From DATAOG01 sp963757395 (GTDB taxonomy: Bacteria; Pseudomonadota; Alphaproteobacteria; Geminicoccales; Geminicoccaceae), in the NCBI GenBank assembly GCA_963757395.1, contig CAVWRK010000014.1, forward strand, positions 434,001-498,000: 64,000 nucleotides of DNA. The letters are read 5' to 3'. Each line of letters starts with the position of its first letter. Position 1 is the first letter of the stretch. A program made the translations under genes and the position numbers. Below are positions 25,832 through 35,571 of the stretch, one piece after another. The notes under the pieces are model-generated. The model did no database searches. It was not told the origin of the DNA and was given only the letters and a program-made list of their open reading frames with translations.

Positions 25832-27430
25832 TTATCTACCCGGAGTGATCTTCAAAATGATGCCTTCGTCGGCGCGAAGCGGTATGCGATCGGCCGCCGG
25901 GTCGCTGCGATCGAGGTGCGTCGAGAGCAGGATGCGGGCGCCGGCGGTCGGGGCCGGCAGGCGGGCGGGGGTGGAGCTCAGGTTCAGGGCGATCAGCAGC
26001 TCGCTGCCCTCGTGGCGTCGTCGGTAGGCAAGAACCGCGCCCTCGGCCTCGACCGGCTGGTAGTCGCCGATGGCGAGTGCCGGTTCCTTGAGGCGCAGCT
26101 CGATCAGCGCCCGGTACAGGGACAGCATCGAGTGCGGATCGGTCCGCTCAGCGGCAACGTTGACGCTCGCGAGGTCCTCTCCCAGCGGCAGCCAGGGTGT
26201 GCCGGTGGTGAAGCCGCCGTTCGGATCGGCGCTCCAGGGCATCGGCGTGCGCTCGGGGTCGCGCCCGAGGCCGAGGCCGGGAACGCCTTTTTCCCACGGG
26301 TCCTGGACCAGCTCAGGCGCAATCGGCACGTCCTTCATGCCGAGCTCGTCGCCGTAGTAAAGGGTCGGCGTGCCGCGCAGGGTCAAGAGCAGCATCGCCG
26401 CGACCCGCGCCTGAGCCGGGCCGACCCGGGTCGCGATCCGGTGGTTGTCGTGGTTGCCGAGAACCCAGTTCGGCCAGCCGCCCGGCGGCAGCGCCGCCTC
26501 GTAGGCGCGGATCAGGCGGTCGATGTTGCGGGCGTTCCAGGCGGTCAGGATCAGCTGGAAGTTGAACGGCAGATGCGCGCCGCGCAGGTCCCGACCGTAG
26601 TAGGTGACCAGTCGCTCGACCGGCAGATAGATCTCGCCGATCAGCACGCGCTCGTCATAGTCGTCGACCACCTGCCGGAGCCCGGCGACGACGTCGTGGA
26701 TCTCGGGGCGATCGGCGGTGTAGACCGGCAGCAGCCGCGTGTAGGGCCACATGCCTTCGGCGAAGCCGGGATTGGGCGGATTGGCGCGGAACTGGTCGTC
26801 CTTGATCAGGTGCCAGATCACGTCGACCCGGAAACCGTCGACGCCGCGCTTCAACCAGAAGCGCATGGTGGCGTGCATCGCCGCCACGACCTCGGGATTG
26901 CGCCAGTTGAGGTCCGGCTGCTCCTTGAGGAAGGCGTGGTAGTAGTACTGGCCGGTCGCCTGGTCCCACTCCCAGCCGCTGCCGCCGAAATGGGACAGCC
27001 AGTTGGTCGGCGGCGCGCCGTCCGGCGCCGGATCGCGCCAGACGTACCAGTCGCGCTTGGGATTGGTGCGCGAGGCGCGCGACTCCTGGAACCAGGGATG
27101 CCGGTCGGAGCTGTGGTTGGGCACGAAATCGAGGATCACCTTGAGGCCGCGGGCGTGCGCTTCGGCGAGCAGCCGGTCGAAGTCGGCGAGCGTGCCGAAC
27201 ATCGGATGGATGTCGGTGAAGTCGGCGACGTCGTAGCCGAAGTCGGCCATCGGCGAAGGATAGATCGGCGACAGCCAGATCGCGTCGACGCCGAGCCAGC
27301 GGAGGTAGTCCAGTCGGTCGATGATGCCGGGCAGATCGCCGATGCCATCGCCATTGCTGTCCTGAAACGAGCGCGGGTAGATCTGGTAGACGATCCCACG
27401 CGCCCACCAAGGCTGGTTCGAAGCGGCCAT
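25832..27430 (-). CDS. GH13 alpha-glucosidase/alpha-amylase-family enzyme
   Basis: 532 residues from the ATG at 27430. A (beta/alpha)8 GH13 enzyme: WWARGIVYQIYPRSFQDSNGDGIGDLPGI (split blocks), FVPNHSSDRHPWF, nucleophile Asp in GFRVDVIWHL (about 210), acid/base Glu in LIGEIYLP (about 270), and NHDNHR (about 335) with the transition-state Asp. The Asp-rich SNGDGIGD loop suggests calcium or an oligo-1,6-glucosidase-type exo-enzyme acting on maltose or isomaltose in the cytoplasm. Divergent from exonuclease III. Confidence 0.92.
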   Translation of the reverse strand: MAASNQPWWARGIVYQIYPRSFQDSNGDGIGDLPGIIDRLDYLRWLGVDAIWLSPIYPSPMADFGYDVADFTDIHPMFGTLADFDRLLAEAHARGLKVILDFVPNHSSDRHPWFQESRASRTNPKRDWYVWRDPAPDGAPPTNWLSHFGGSGWEWDQATGQYYYHAFLKEQPDLNWRNPEVVAAMHATMRFWLKRGVDGFRVDVIWHLIKDDQFRANPPNPGFAEGMWPYTRLLPVYTADRPEIHDVVAGLRQVVDDYDERVLIGEIYLPVERLVTYYGRDLRGAHLPFNFQLILTAWNARNIDRLIRAYEAALPPGGWPNWVLGNHDNHRIATRVGPAQARVAAMLLLTLRGTPTLYYGDELGMKDVPIAPELVQDPWEKGVPGLGLGRDPERTPMPWSADPNGGFTTGTPWLPLGEDLASVNVAAERTDPHSMLSLYRALIELRLKEPALAIGDYQPVEAEGAVLAYRRRHEGSELLIALNLSSTPARLPAPTAGARILLSTHLDRSDPAADRIPLRADEGIILKITPGR

Positions 27431-27502
27431 GGTCACCACTTCCGTCGGTTGCTGCCGTCGAGGCCCCAAGACAAGCCGATCCGGGCGCGGTAGGCAAGCC
27501 GG

Positions 27503-28303
27503 ATGCCACTGCGCATCACCACCTGGAACGTCAACTCGGTGCGCCAGCGCCTGGACGGGCTCGCGAGGCTCGTGCGCGAAGTCGACCCGGACGTGCTCTG
27601 CCTGCAGGAGACCAAGGTCCGCAACGAGCTTTTCCCAGTCACCAACCTGGAGGCGTTGGGCTTCCGGCACCACGTCCTGCATGGCCAGGCGGGTTACCAT
27701 GGCGTCGCCATTTTCTCGAAGCTGCCGCTCGAGGACGCGGCGCCGCTCGACTGGTGCGACAGCACCGACTGCCGGCACCTCTCGGTCCGGCTGCCGGGCG
27801 ACATCGAGCTGCACAATCTCTACATCCCGGCCGGCGGCGATGAGCCGGATCCCGCGCTGAACCCGAAGTTCCGTCACAAGCTCGACATGCTGGCAGCGCT
27901 CACCGACTGGTTTCGCCGGGACTTCGCGCCAGAGCGGCAGGCGGTGCTGGTCGGCGACCTCAACGTCGCCCCGCTCGAGACCGACGTCTGGAACCACAAG
28001 GCCTTGCTCAAGGTGGTCAGCCATACGCCGGTCGAGGTGCGCTCGCTCCAGCGCCTCCTGGCCTCGCACCGCTGGTATGACGCGGTTCGCCACTTCGTGC
28101 CGCCGAGCGAGCGCCTCTACACCTGGTGGAGCTATCGCGCGCAGGACTGGGCGGCGAGCGATCGCGGCCGCCGCCTCGACCACGTCTGGGTCACGCCCGC
28201 CCTGACCCCGCGGCTGCAGCATGCAACCGCGCTGCGATCCGCGCGCGGTTGGCCGCAACCTTCAGATCATGTGCCGGTCACCGTCGACCTCGCCGACCGG
28301 TGA
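27503..28303 (+). CDS. xth: Exodeoxyribonuclease III / AP endonuclease
   Basis: A 266-residue EEP-fold nuclease for base-excision repair at abasic sites. Motifs: ITTWNVNSVR, LQETKV (metal Glu, about 37), YHGVAIFSK, VGDLNVAP (catalytic Asp, about 153), RRLDHVWV and the terminal SDHVPV. Length is normal. Confidence 0.95.
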   Translation: MPLRITTWNVNSVRQRLDGLARLVREVDPDVLCLQETKVRNELFPVTNLEALGFRHHVLHGQAGYHGVAIFSKLPLEDAAPLDWCDSTDCRHLSVRLPGDIELHNLYIPAGGDEPDPALNPKFRHKLDMLAALTDWFRRDFAPERQAVLVGDLNVAPLETDVWNHKALLKVVSHTPVEVRSLQRLLASHRWYDAVRHFVPPSERLYTWWSYRAQDWAASDRGRRLDHVWVTPALTPRLQHATALRSARGWPQPSDHVPVTVDLADR

Positions 28304-28424
28304 GCGCCGGATCGGCCGTACCGTGGGCAACTGCCAAGCGATCGCCGCCGGACCGAATCACTCTGTTCGCGGCGGCGCAAAAAGGGTATGAGGTGAGGGT
28401 GGCATCCGTTGGAGTTGACCGGTT

Positions 28425-28940
28425 ATGAACAATCGGCGTCCGTCGCAGCTGTCCGGACCCTACCGGACCGAAGTTGCAGCGGTGGTCAAATGGTATAACC
28501 GCACCAAGGGCTTCGGTTTTGTGAAGCCGAACGATGGCGCGCCCGACGCGTTCCTGCACGCCTCTCTGGTGGCGCAGGCCGGCCATGAGGATCTCGCCGA
28601 CGGCACCAGCCTGGTCTGCGACATCGCCGACGGCCCGCGCGGCCCCCAGGTCGCCGCGATCCACAGCATCGAGCCACCGACCGAGCCGGTGGTGCGCTCG
28701 CGTCCGCCGCGCTTCGGCGGTGGCGGCGACGGTGAGCCGGTCGAAGGCACGGTCAAGTTCTACAATGCCGAGAAGGGCTTCGGCTTCATCGTGCCCGACG
28801 ACGGCAGCAAGGACGTGTTCGTGTCGGCACGCACGCTGACCCGCGCCGGGATCAACGCGCTCGAGGCCGAGCAGCGCGTCCGGGTCGCGACCCGCATGGG
28901 CCAGAAGGGGCCGATGGCGGCGCGCGTCGAGCTGCTCTAG
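28425..28940 (+). CDS. Double cold-shock-domain protein
   Basis: 171 residues with two OB-fold cold-shock domains. The first has VVKWYNRTKGFGFV (about 20) and DAFLHASLV; the second has GTVKFYNAEKGFGFI (about 108) and KDVFVSARTL. They are joined by a Gly-rich linker (RFGGGGDGEP). RNP1-type aromatic residues are retained in both. Such two-domain proteins act as RNA or single-strand DNA chaperones in alphaproteobacteria. In the second domain VFVSA replaces the usual VFVHx. Confidence 0.92.
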   Translation: MNNRRPSQLSGPYRTEVAAVVKWYNRTKGFGFVKPNDGAPDAFLHASLVAQAGHEDLADGTSLVCDIADGPRGPQVAAIHSIEPPTEPVVRSRPPRFGGGGDGEPVEGTVKFYNAEKGFGFIVPDDGSKDVFVSARTLTRAGINALEAEQRVRVATRMGQKGPMAARVELL

Positions 28941-28956
28941 CGGGGCGCCCCTGAGC

Positions 28957-29646
28957 CTAGCGAGCGAGGCGGTAGCCGCCCGGCTCGGTCACGAGGATCT
29001 GGGCGTTGGTCGGCTCCGGCTCGATCTTCTGGCGCAGCCGGTAGATGTGGGTCTCGAGGGTGTGCGTGGTCACGCCCGCATTGTAGCCCCAGACCTCGTC
29101 GAGCAGCACTTCCCGGGTGACCGGGCGGTCGCCCATCCGATAGAGATACTTGAGGATCGCGGTCTCCTTCTCGGTCAGGTGGATCTTCCGGTTGCTGTCA
29201 GGATTGGTCAGCATCTTGGCGCTCGGCCGGAAGGTGTAGGGGCCGATCGGGAAGGTCGCGTCGTCGGACAGCTCGAACTGGCGGAGCTGGGAGCGCAGCC
29301 GCGCGAGCAGGACGCCGAGCCGGAAGGGCTTCGGGATGTAGTCGTTGGCGCCGCTGTCGAGGCCGAGGATCGTGTCGGCATCGCTATCGTGCGCGGTCAG
29401 CATGATGATCGGGCTCTTGACGCCCTGGCGGCGCATCAGGCGGCAGAGATCGCGGCCGTCGGTGTCGGGCAGGCCGACGTCCATCAGGATGACCTCGAAG
29501 TGATGATCCTTGACGATCTCGAGCGCCCGCCTGCCGTCCTCGGCCTGGAAGGTGACGAAGCCCTCGTGCAGCTCGAGCTGCTCGGCGAGCGAGCGGCGCA
29601 GCGCCTCGTCGTCATCGATGATCAGGATCTGCTTGCTGTTGGCCAT
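28957..29646 (-). CDS. OmpR-family response regulator
   Basis: 229 residues. Receiver domain with the acidic pair IIDDDEA, phospho-acceptor Asp in LMDVGLPDTDG (about 54), Thr in MLTAHD and Lys in YIPKPF. Winged-helix domain from about 130 with LTEKETAILKYLYR, VTREVLLDEVWGY and THTLETHIYRLRQKIEP. The ATG at 29646 begins MANSKQ; the same frame is open upstream only because of a frameshift in the preceding hydrolase gene. No histidine kinase is adjacent. CenR-type regulators look similar, but I do not assign the name. Confidence 0.9.
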   Translation of the reverse strand: MANSKQILIIDDDEALRRSLAEQLELHEGFVTFQAEDGRRALEIVKDHHFEVILMDVGLPDTDGRDLCRLMRRQGVKSPIIMLTAHDSDADTILGLDSGANDYIPKPFRLGVLLARLRSQLRQFELSDDATFPIGPYTFRPSAKMLTNPDSNRKIHLTEKETAILKYLYRMGDRPVTREVLLDEVWGYNAGVTTHTLETHIYRLRQKIEPEPTNAQILVTEPGGYRLAR

Positions 29647-29704
29647 CGGCCGTCCCTCGGCTGTCCCCCCTCGCGATCCATCAGTCCAACACGCCACCGC
29701 CGCC

Positions 29705-30579
29705 GTCAAGCCGGGGCCGCCCCGAGGCCCATCTGCGCGGGCGATCGCCCGGACGATCGGGGTCCCGGGCTCGGCCAGGGTCATGACGATCGCGAAGTGG
29801 TCCAGGCCCGGCTGGGTCACGAGCTCGCAGGGCCAGCCCGCGGCCTCGAGCATGGCCGCGTAGGCCTGGCTCTGCTCGTGGAAGGCGGCGGTCTCGAGCT
29901 CGCCGACCGTGACCACGACCGGGCAGGGTCGGCCCGGGCGCCAGATGCAGCGGGCTGTTCCGCCTCGCCTCCGCCTCGTCCATCCGCAGCACGTCGTTCA
30001 GGTAGCAGCGGCGGATCGGCTCGAGATCGAACATGCCGCTGATCGCGACCACGCCCTTGATCAGATCGGCCGGCAGGCCGAAGGCGCCCGGCCAGTCGGT
30101 CGCGAGCGCCATGGCCGCGAGATGGCCGCCTGCGGAATGGCCGGCGACGAAGATCCGGTCCGGATCGAAGCCCTGCGCGGCGCCATGGCGGTGCAGCCAG
30201 GCGAGGCCGTCGCGGATCTGGCCACGATCGCGTCCATCGTCGACCGCGGGCGCCAGATCGTAGCCGATCAGCGCGACCGCGGCGCCGGCCGCGACCAGCG
30301 GCTCGGCGACGAACGAGAAGTCCTTGCGATCGCGGCCCTGCCAGTAGCCGCCGTGGATGAAGGCGAGCAGCGGCGGCCGGGCGGCCGCGTCCGGCAGGAA
30401 CAGATCGATCGCCTGGCGCGGGCCGTTGCCATAGGCGAGATCGAGGCGGCCCGGCGAGCGCCGCGGAAGGCCGCGCTGGTCGCCTCGTAGCGGTCGAACC
30501 AGGTCTGAAATTCGGGCACCGCGGCGCGCAGATTGTAGTTCCTGTCGAGCGTCGCGCGGTCCGGATCAGCTGGCGGCAT
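29705..30579 (-). pseudogene. Alpha/beta hydrolase (esterase/arylformamidase type), three frameshifts
   Basis: Joining three frames gives an ordinary alpha/beta hydrolase of about 290 residues. It starts MPPADPDRATLDRNYNLRAA; then, after a break near 30455, it has an oxyanion HGG region and the nucleophile segment GHSAGGHLAAMALATDW. After a break near 29917 come TVGELETAAFHEQS and the histidine segment QPGLDHFAIV. A third break near 29740 restores a stop at 29705. Catalytic Ser, Glu/Asp and His are all preserved, so the breaks may be sequencing errors rather than decay. Confidence 0.72.
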
Positions 30580-30750
30580 GGCGTCCTCTCGATGGCGTCG
30601 GCTCGATGACGGCCGCTCGGCGTCGCTTTTCTCCACCAAAAGCTCTGTATTCGCTAAGCGTGGTCGAAAGCAACGGCTGGTTTGGGTGAGGCGAGCCGGC
30701 GCCGCAGCACCGGCTCGCCCGCACCGCCGGGACACCGGTAGGGAGCGGCG

Positions 30751-32238
30751 ATGTCGCTGGCCCTGTATCTGCTCGCCCTGGCGGCGCTCGCGGCGCCGGC
30801 CTTGGCGACGGTCTGGCCGCCGGGCACGGGCGCGTTCCTGATCCTCCTCGGCCTGCTGGGCGCCTGGCACTACGGCTGGGGGGCCGCGTCCATCTGATCC
30901 GCGCCCTGATCTATCGACGTCTGGTGTTCCCCGGCTGGCGGCGTGCCGCCGAGCAGATCGGCGCCCTCGGGCTCGTCTCGGAGGTCTACGTCGTCATCAC
31001 CAGCCATCGGATCCGCAGCGAGACCACGGCCCGGGTCTACCAGGCCGTGATCGCCGAGGCGACCCGATACGGCCGGCCGGTCACGCTCGTCGCGGCCCTG
31101 GTCGAGCTCGGTGATCAGCGTCTGATCAAGCGGCTGTTTCAGCGAGGCGAGCCCGCCGCCCGCGGTCCGCCTGATGTTCGTGCGCCGGCCCGGGATCGGC
31201 AGGCGGCACGGCCTGGCTTCGGCATTGCGGGCGATCAGCCGCGCCCGCCCGGCCGCCGATGCCGCCGTCGTCGTGCTCGATGGCGACACCCTGATGCCGC
31301 CCGGCTGCCTCGCCCGCAGCCTGCCGTTCCTGAGATTGCGGCCCGAGGCCGACGGCATCACCACCGACCAGGATGGCATCCTGGCGGAGGGTGCGGTTCT
31401 CCGAGCCTGGCTCGGGCTGCGCTCGGCCGCGCACCATCAGCTGATGTCGTCGATGGCCTTCGGGCGCCGCCCCCTGGCGATCGCCGGACGGATGTCGATC
31501 TACCGCGCCGCCGTCGCGACCGATCCCGGCTTCATCGCCCTGATCGAGAACGATGAGCTCGAGCATTGGCGGCTCGGCCGGATCAGGCTCTCGAGCGGGG
31601 CGGACCAGTCGATCTGGTTCTGGCTGCTGCGCGGCGGCCGCGCCATGCTCTATCTGCCCGACGTTCGGGTGACCCTGATCGCGCAGCCCCCATCGAGGTG
31701 GTTGCTGCCGGCCCTGACCGGGGTGATGCTGCGCCGGTTCGGTGACCGGCTGCGCACGACGGGGCGCGCGCTCGCGCTCGGCCCCCGCCGGATCGGCTGG
31801 TTCGCCTGGTGGTTTCTGATCGATCAGCGCGTCTCGATGTGGTCGATGCTCAGCGGCCCGGTTGCGGCGCTGGTGTTCGGGCTCGGCAAATCGGTGGTCT
31901 TCCTGTATGTTTATCTACTCTGGGTTGGAACGACCCGTCTGGTCCTGGCCCTGGCGCTGCTGACCGCACGGCCGTGGATCGGCGGGCTGTCCCCGCTGCT
32001 GATCTATTTCGGTCAGGTCTACGGCGCCCTGGTCAAGACCTACGTCCTGTTCCGGCCCGATCGGCAGGCATCGCCCCGGCGAAACCTCGCGGCCGATGGA
32101 CCGCCGCCCTGGCGGGCGCGCCAGCGCCGCCTCGGCTCGGCTTATCTGCATCTTCTGGCGCTCGGCGCGCTGGTTGCCGCGGTGGCGCTCGTCGCCAATC
32201 TAGTGGACGTGGCGTCCCGCACCGGGGCGCCGTTCTGA
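30751..32238 (+). CDS. Alg8-like glycosyltransferase 2 (exopolysaccharide polymerase), two frameshifts
   Basis: Starts MSLALYLLALAALAAP after GGGAGCGG, with two N-terminal helices. Shifts lie near 30885 (in a G6 run) and near 31155. The joined protein has GRVHLIRALIYRRLVFPGW, SEVYVVITSHR, GIGRRHGLASALRAISR, the DxD motif VVVLDGDTLMPPG and LEHWRLGRIRLSSGADQSIWFW, then WFAWWFLIDQRVSMW and C-terminal helices. This order is that of Alg8, the mannuronan polymerase subunit, which works with Alg44. The next gene is an Alg44 homologue, starting 10 bases after the stop. No other alg genes are here, so the polymer is unknown. Confidence 0.8.
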
Positions 32239-32247
32239 GGCCGCAGG

Positions 32248-33311
32248 ATGCAACCGCAGATTGTTCACGAAGTCGGAAGTTCATCGCCAGCATCTCCGGC
32301 TCAAGATCCCGATCCTGGTCGAGGTCGACGGCGTGCGCTACCAGGTCGACGACTGGTCGGCCGGCGGCTTCGGGGTCGAGAGCGTGATGACCTCGCGGCA
32401 GCCGGGCGAACGCTTCCCGGTCAAGCTGATCTTCGCGTTCGAAGAGTTCGAGATGACGATGCGCTTCGAGGCGCGGATGGTCTACCGCGATCAGGACCAC
32501 GGCCGCTTCGGCTGTAGCTTCCTGGAGTCTGTCGCAGGCGCAGAGCCAGGTCTTCCACTATCTGATCGACGCCTATCTGTCGGGCGAGGTGGTCAGCGCC
32601 GGCGACCTCCTCCAGCAACGCGCCCGCGACGACACCGCGGCGGCCCGCCTCGAGGCGGTCTACGGGCCGGTCGCCGATACCGGCCGGCGCGGCGGCCGGC
32701 TCAGGCGCTACGCCGCCTGGATCGGCTTCGGCCTCGCCGGATTGGGCTTGCTGATCCTGGCCGGCTGGGGGATCGAGCAGCGCTATGTCCGCAGGGCCAC
32801 GGTCAGCGCCGTGGTCGAGGCGCCGGTGGTTCAGGTCCGCGCTCCGATCGCCGGCCGGCTGACCACGACGCTGGCGGCCGGCGCGCGGGTGCCGCCGGGC
32901 ACGGCGCTCGGGACGCTCACCGGCTTCGATGGCACCGTCGTGGCCCTCGACAGCCCCTGCGACTGCGTCGTGCTCGAGCAGACCGGACTGAACGGCCAGC
33001 CCTATCCGGTCGGCGCGCCGCTCCTCGCCCTGACCCCGGCCGACCGGCCGCTGCTGATCCGTGCCCAGCTGCCGCCGGCCGACACCGAGGGGCTTCAAGC
33101 CGGCGATCGGGTCGAGATCCGGGTGCCGGGCCAGAGCGGGCTGCGCTATGGCCAGATCGAGCGGATCGATCTGCGCGTCCCGCTCGAGGCGCTCGCCGAC
33201 CCGGATGCCGGGACGCCGCGCGCCGGGCGCCTCGCCCAGGTGCTGGTGCGGCCCGACCGGCCGTTCGCGCTCGAGGACTTGGGCGCTCTGGTCACGGTAC
33301 GCTTTCCCTGA
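32248..33311 (+). CDS. Alg44-like PilZ / membrane-fusion protein, two frameshifts
   Basis: The ATG at 32248 reads MQPQIVHE, then shifts near 32272 to SEVHRQHLRLKIPILVEV. The RxxxR-type PilZ start (RQHLR) and DWSAGGFGV give a c-di-GMP-binding domain (about residues 12-100). A second shift near 32532 leads to LSQAQSQVFHYLIDAYLSGE, one transmembrane helix (FGLAGLGLLILAGWGI) and a HlyD-like periplasmic half (VQVRAPIAGRLTTTLAAG). This is the architecture of Alg44, which activates Alg8 on binding c-di-GMP and links it to the periplasm. Confidence 0.82.
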
Positions 33312-33897
33312 AGCCGGCACCCTCCAGCGCCCGGTCCGGCCGCGGGCCTCGCACGCGGGGCGGTCGCGGGCAAAAGGTATCAGGATCTCCCGGTTGCAAC
33401 GCCCAGCCGCGCCCCCGATTGATCCCCGTATCCACCAGCCCGGAAGGTCGCTCCCGCTCTCGGCGCCGGTCTCGTATTTTCGATTTCTCTGGAAGAGCCA
33501 GATGCCGTGGCTGAAACCAAAGTTGCACCGGGCTCACCCTGCCATTAATACTGTGGATCACATGTAATCAGTGAAATTGATACCGCTCTCTGGTCACGAT
33601 CTGATTTAACGAGACCTCAGTTATGTGCGGGACCTGGCGCAGATTTGCGCCACCTCCGCACACTTCTGACGCATGATTGATTTGAGCCCTCCAAGACGAG
33701 CGAGAGGATCAAGATTCGAGCATCAATCGCCGCCTCAATTGATCTCACTTGATTGATCGCGGCTGATCGACATCGGGGTTTTTGGCAGCTGGCGTTCGAC
33801 GTCGCCCGCGGCCCTCCATTGATCCTCCATCCCAGGCAAAGCCGGATTGATCCGGCCCGATGGCGCAGATCTGACGCATCGTGTGCGCTCGACCGGG
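33312..33897. other. Intergenic region with operator-like repeats
   Basis: 586 bases, AT-richer than the surroundings at 33470-33610, with no supported gene. It contains the near-palindrome GGCGCAGATTTGCGCC (33636-33651), GGCGCAGATCTGACGCA (33862-33878) and at least five ATTGAT(C/T) copies (33676, 33738, 33752, 33818, 33846). Confidence 0.55.
33636..33651. promoter_or_regulatory. Near-palindromic GGCGCAGATTTGCGCC
   Basis: One mismatch from the perfect 16-bp palindrome GGCGCAAATTTGCGCC at 51821-51836. Followed by TGCGCCAC-like and GACGCA half-sites. Confidence 0.45.
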
Positions 33898-35268
33898 CTA
33901 GCCGAGGCCGAGGTCGCGGGCGGTGAGATCGAGGGCGGCGCGCGCCCGGGCGACCAGCTGGTCGATCTCTGCCTCGGTGATGATCAGGGGCGGCGCCAGG
34001 ACCATGACGTCGCGAACCGCGCGCATCACCAGGCCCTGCGCGAAGCAATGGTCGCGGCAGGTCAGGCCGACCCGGCGCGCGGGCGGGAAGTACCGACGTC
34101 TCGCCTTGTCCTCGACCAGCTCGAGCCCGGCGATCAGACCGCAGCTGCGGACCTCGCCGACCAGCGGATGGTCGCCGAGCACAGCCAGTGCCTTGGCGAA
34201 GTAGGCGCCGAGCGGGCCGCGCGCGCGCTCGTGCAAACCCTCCGTCTCGATCAGGCGGAGATTCTCGAGCGCCACCGCCGCCGCCACCGGATGGCCGGAA
34301 TAGGTGAAGCCATGCGTCCATTCCTGCCCGGCCGCGAGCAGCGCAGCGCCGACCCGCTCGCCGATCAGCACCGCCGCGATCGGCAGATAGCCGGACGACA
34401 GCCCCTTGGCCGCGGTCACGATGTCGGGGACGATCCCGAACCGTTCGGCGCCCCACCAGTGGCCGGTGCGGCCGAAGCCGCAGATCACCTCGTCGACGAT
34501 CAGCAGCAGATCGTAGTCGCGGCAGATGCGCTGGACCTCCGCCCAGTAGCCGGGCGGCGGGATGATCACGCCGCCTGCCCCCTGGATCGGCTCGCCGATG
34601 AACGCCCCGACCGTCTCGGGCCCGAGCTCCTGGATCCGCCGCTCGAGCGCCTGCGCCGCGAAACGGCCGTGCTCCTCCGGCGTGCGCGCGCCGCCTTCGG
34701 CATACCAGTAGGGGGCGGCCACGTGCTCGAACCCGGGCAGCGGCAGGTCCGACTGCGCGTGCATCGCGGCCAGGCCCGAAAGGCTCGCGCTCGCGAGCGT
34801 GACGCCGTGGTAGGCGTAGTTGCGGCTGATGATCGTCTTCTTGCGCGGCTGCCCGCTAAGGTTCCAGAAGAAGCGCACCAGCTTGACCGCGGTGTCGTTG
34901 GCCTCGGAGCCGGAGTTGGTGAAGAACACCCGCTCGATGCCGGCCGGCGCGATCTCGGCGAGGCGCGCCGCGAGGTCGACCGCGGGCGGCGTCGTGGTCT
35001 GAAAGAAGGTGTTGTAGTAGGGCAGGCTCGTCATCTGCCGGCGCGCCGCCTCGACCAGCTCGGCGCGGCCGTAGCCGACGTTGACGCACCAGAGGCCCGC
35101 CATGCCGTCGAGGATGCGGTTGCCGGCGCTGTCCCAGAGCCAGCAGCCTTCGGCGCGGGTGATGACCCGGACGCCCTGGCTCGCGAGCTCGGCCGGATTG
35201 CTGAACGGATGCAGGTGGTGGCGGCGATCGAGCTCCCGCCAGCGCCGGGTATCGTCGGCATGGGTCAT
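33898..35268 (-). CDS. Class III aminotransferase, SpuC-like polyamine:pyruvate transaminase
   Basis: 456 residues. Fold-type I PLP enzyme: DRRHHLHPFSNPAEL, GMAGLWCVNVGYGR, FFTNSGSEANDTAVK, EPIQGAGGVIIPPPGYW, VDEVICGFGRTG and the PLP lysine in TAAKGLSSGY (about 288). Overall order and wording closely follow Pseudomonas SpuC (putrescine/polyamine-pyruvate aminotransferase); beta-alanine- or omega-amino-acid transaminases are alternatives. The start at 35268 has AGGAGG upstream. The polyamine locus 9 kb away makes a polyamine substrate plausible. A CRP-type palindrome lies about 90 bases upstream of the start. Confidence 0.88.
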   Translation of the reverse strand: MTHADDTRRWRELDRRHHLHPFSNPAELASQGVRVITRAEGCWLWDSAGNRILDGMAGLWCVNVGYGRAELVEAARRQMTSLPYYNTFFQTTTPPAVDLAARLAEIAPAGIERVFFTNSGSEANDTAVKLVRFFWNLSGQPRKKTIISRNYAYHGVTLASASLSGLAAMHAQSDLPLPGFEHVAAPYWYAEGGARTPEEHGRFAAQALERRIQELGPETVGAFIGEPIQGAGGVIIPPPGYWAEVQRICRDYDLLLIVDEVICGFGRTGHWWGAERFGIVPDIVTAAKGLSSGYLPIAAVLIGERVGAALLAAGQEWTHGFTYSGHPVAAAVALENLRLIETEGLHERARGPLGAYFAKALAVLGDHPLVGEVRSCGLIAGLELVEDKARRRYFPPARRVGLTCRDHCFAQGLVMRAVRDVMVLAPPLIITEAEIDQLVARARAALDLTARDLGLG

Positions 35269-35358
35269 CCGCGGCCTCCTCGGCCAGACTGGGTGGCAAC
35301 GCCAAGCCATAGCGCCGCCGCTCGCCCCCGGCCAGCCCGAGGGCGGCGCGCCGGCCTT

Positions 35359-35374
35359 TGTGAGCCAGCTCACA
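35359..35374. promoter_or_regulatory. CRP-type palindrome TGTGA-N6-TCACA
   Basis: TGTGAGCCAGCTCACA matches the CRP family consensus exactly in both half-sites. It lies 91 bases before the aminotransferase start and about 200 before the small membrane protein, so it could control either. Confidence 0.6.
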
Positions 35375-35571
35375 GGCTCGGCGCGGCGGATGTGCTCTGG
35401 TGGCACCCGCGCCGCGCCGACCATGGCCATGGAGGCATACCAAAGGGTATACGACCAAGCCGATTCGGGCCCGGTGGGCGAGCGCGATTGTGGCATGCTG
35501 GACGCATAAGAAACGGGGGCATGATCGTTCGGGGAAAGCGCGAAGCTGGTTTGACATTTCTGTGAGGTCTG

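Noticed and set aside
28957..29916. A hydrolase-response regulator fusion protein read in one frame
   Set aside because: The N-terminal part is the tail of an alpha/beta hydrolase brought into frame by indels; the regulator has its own ATG at 29646 and a normal length.
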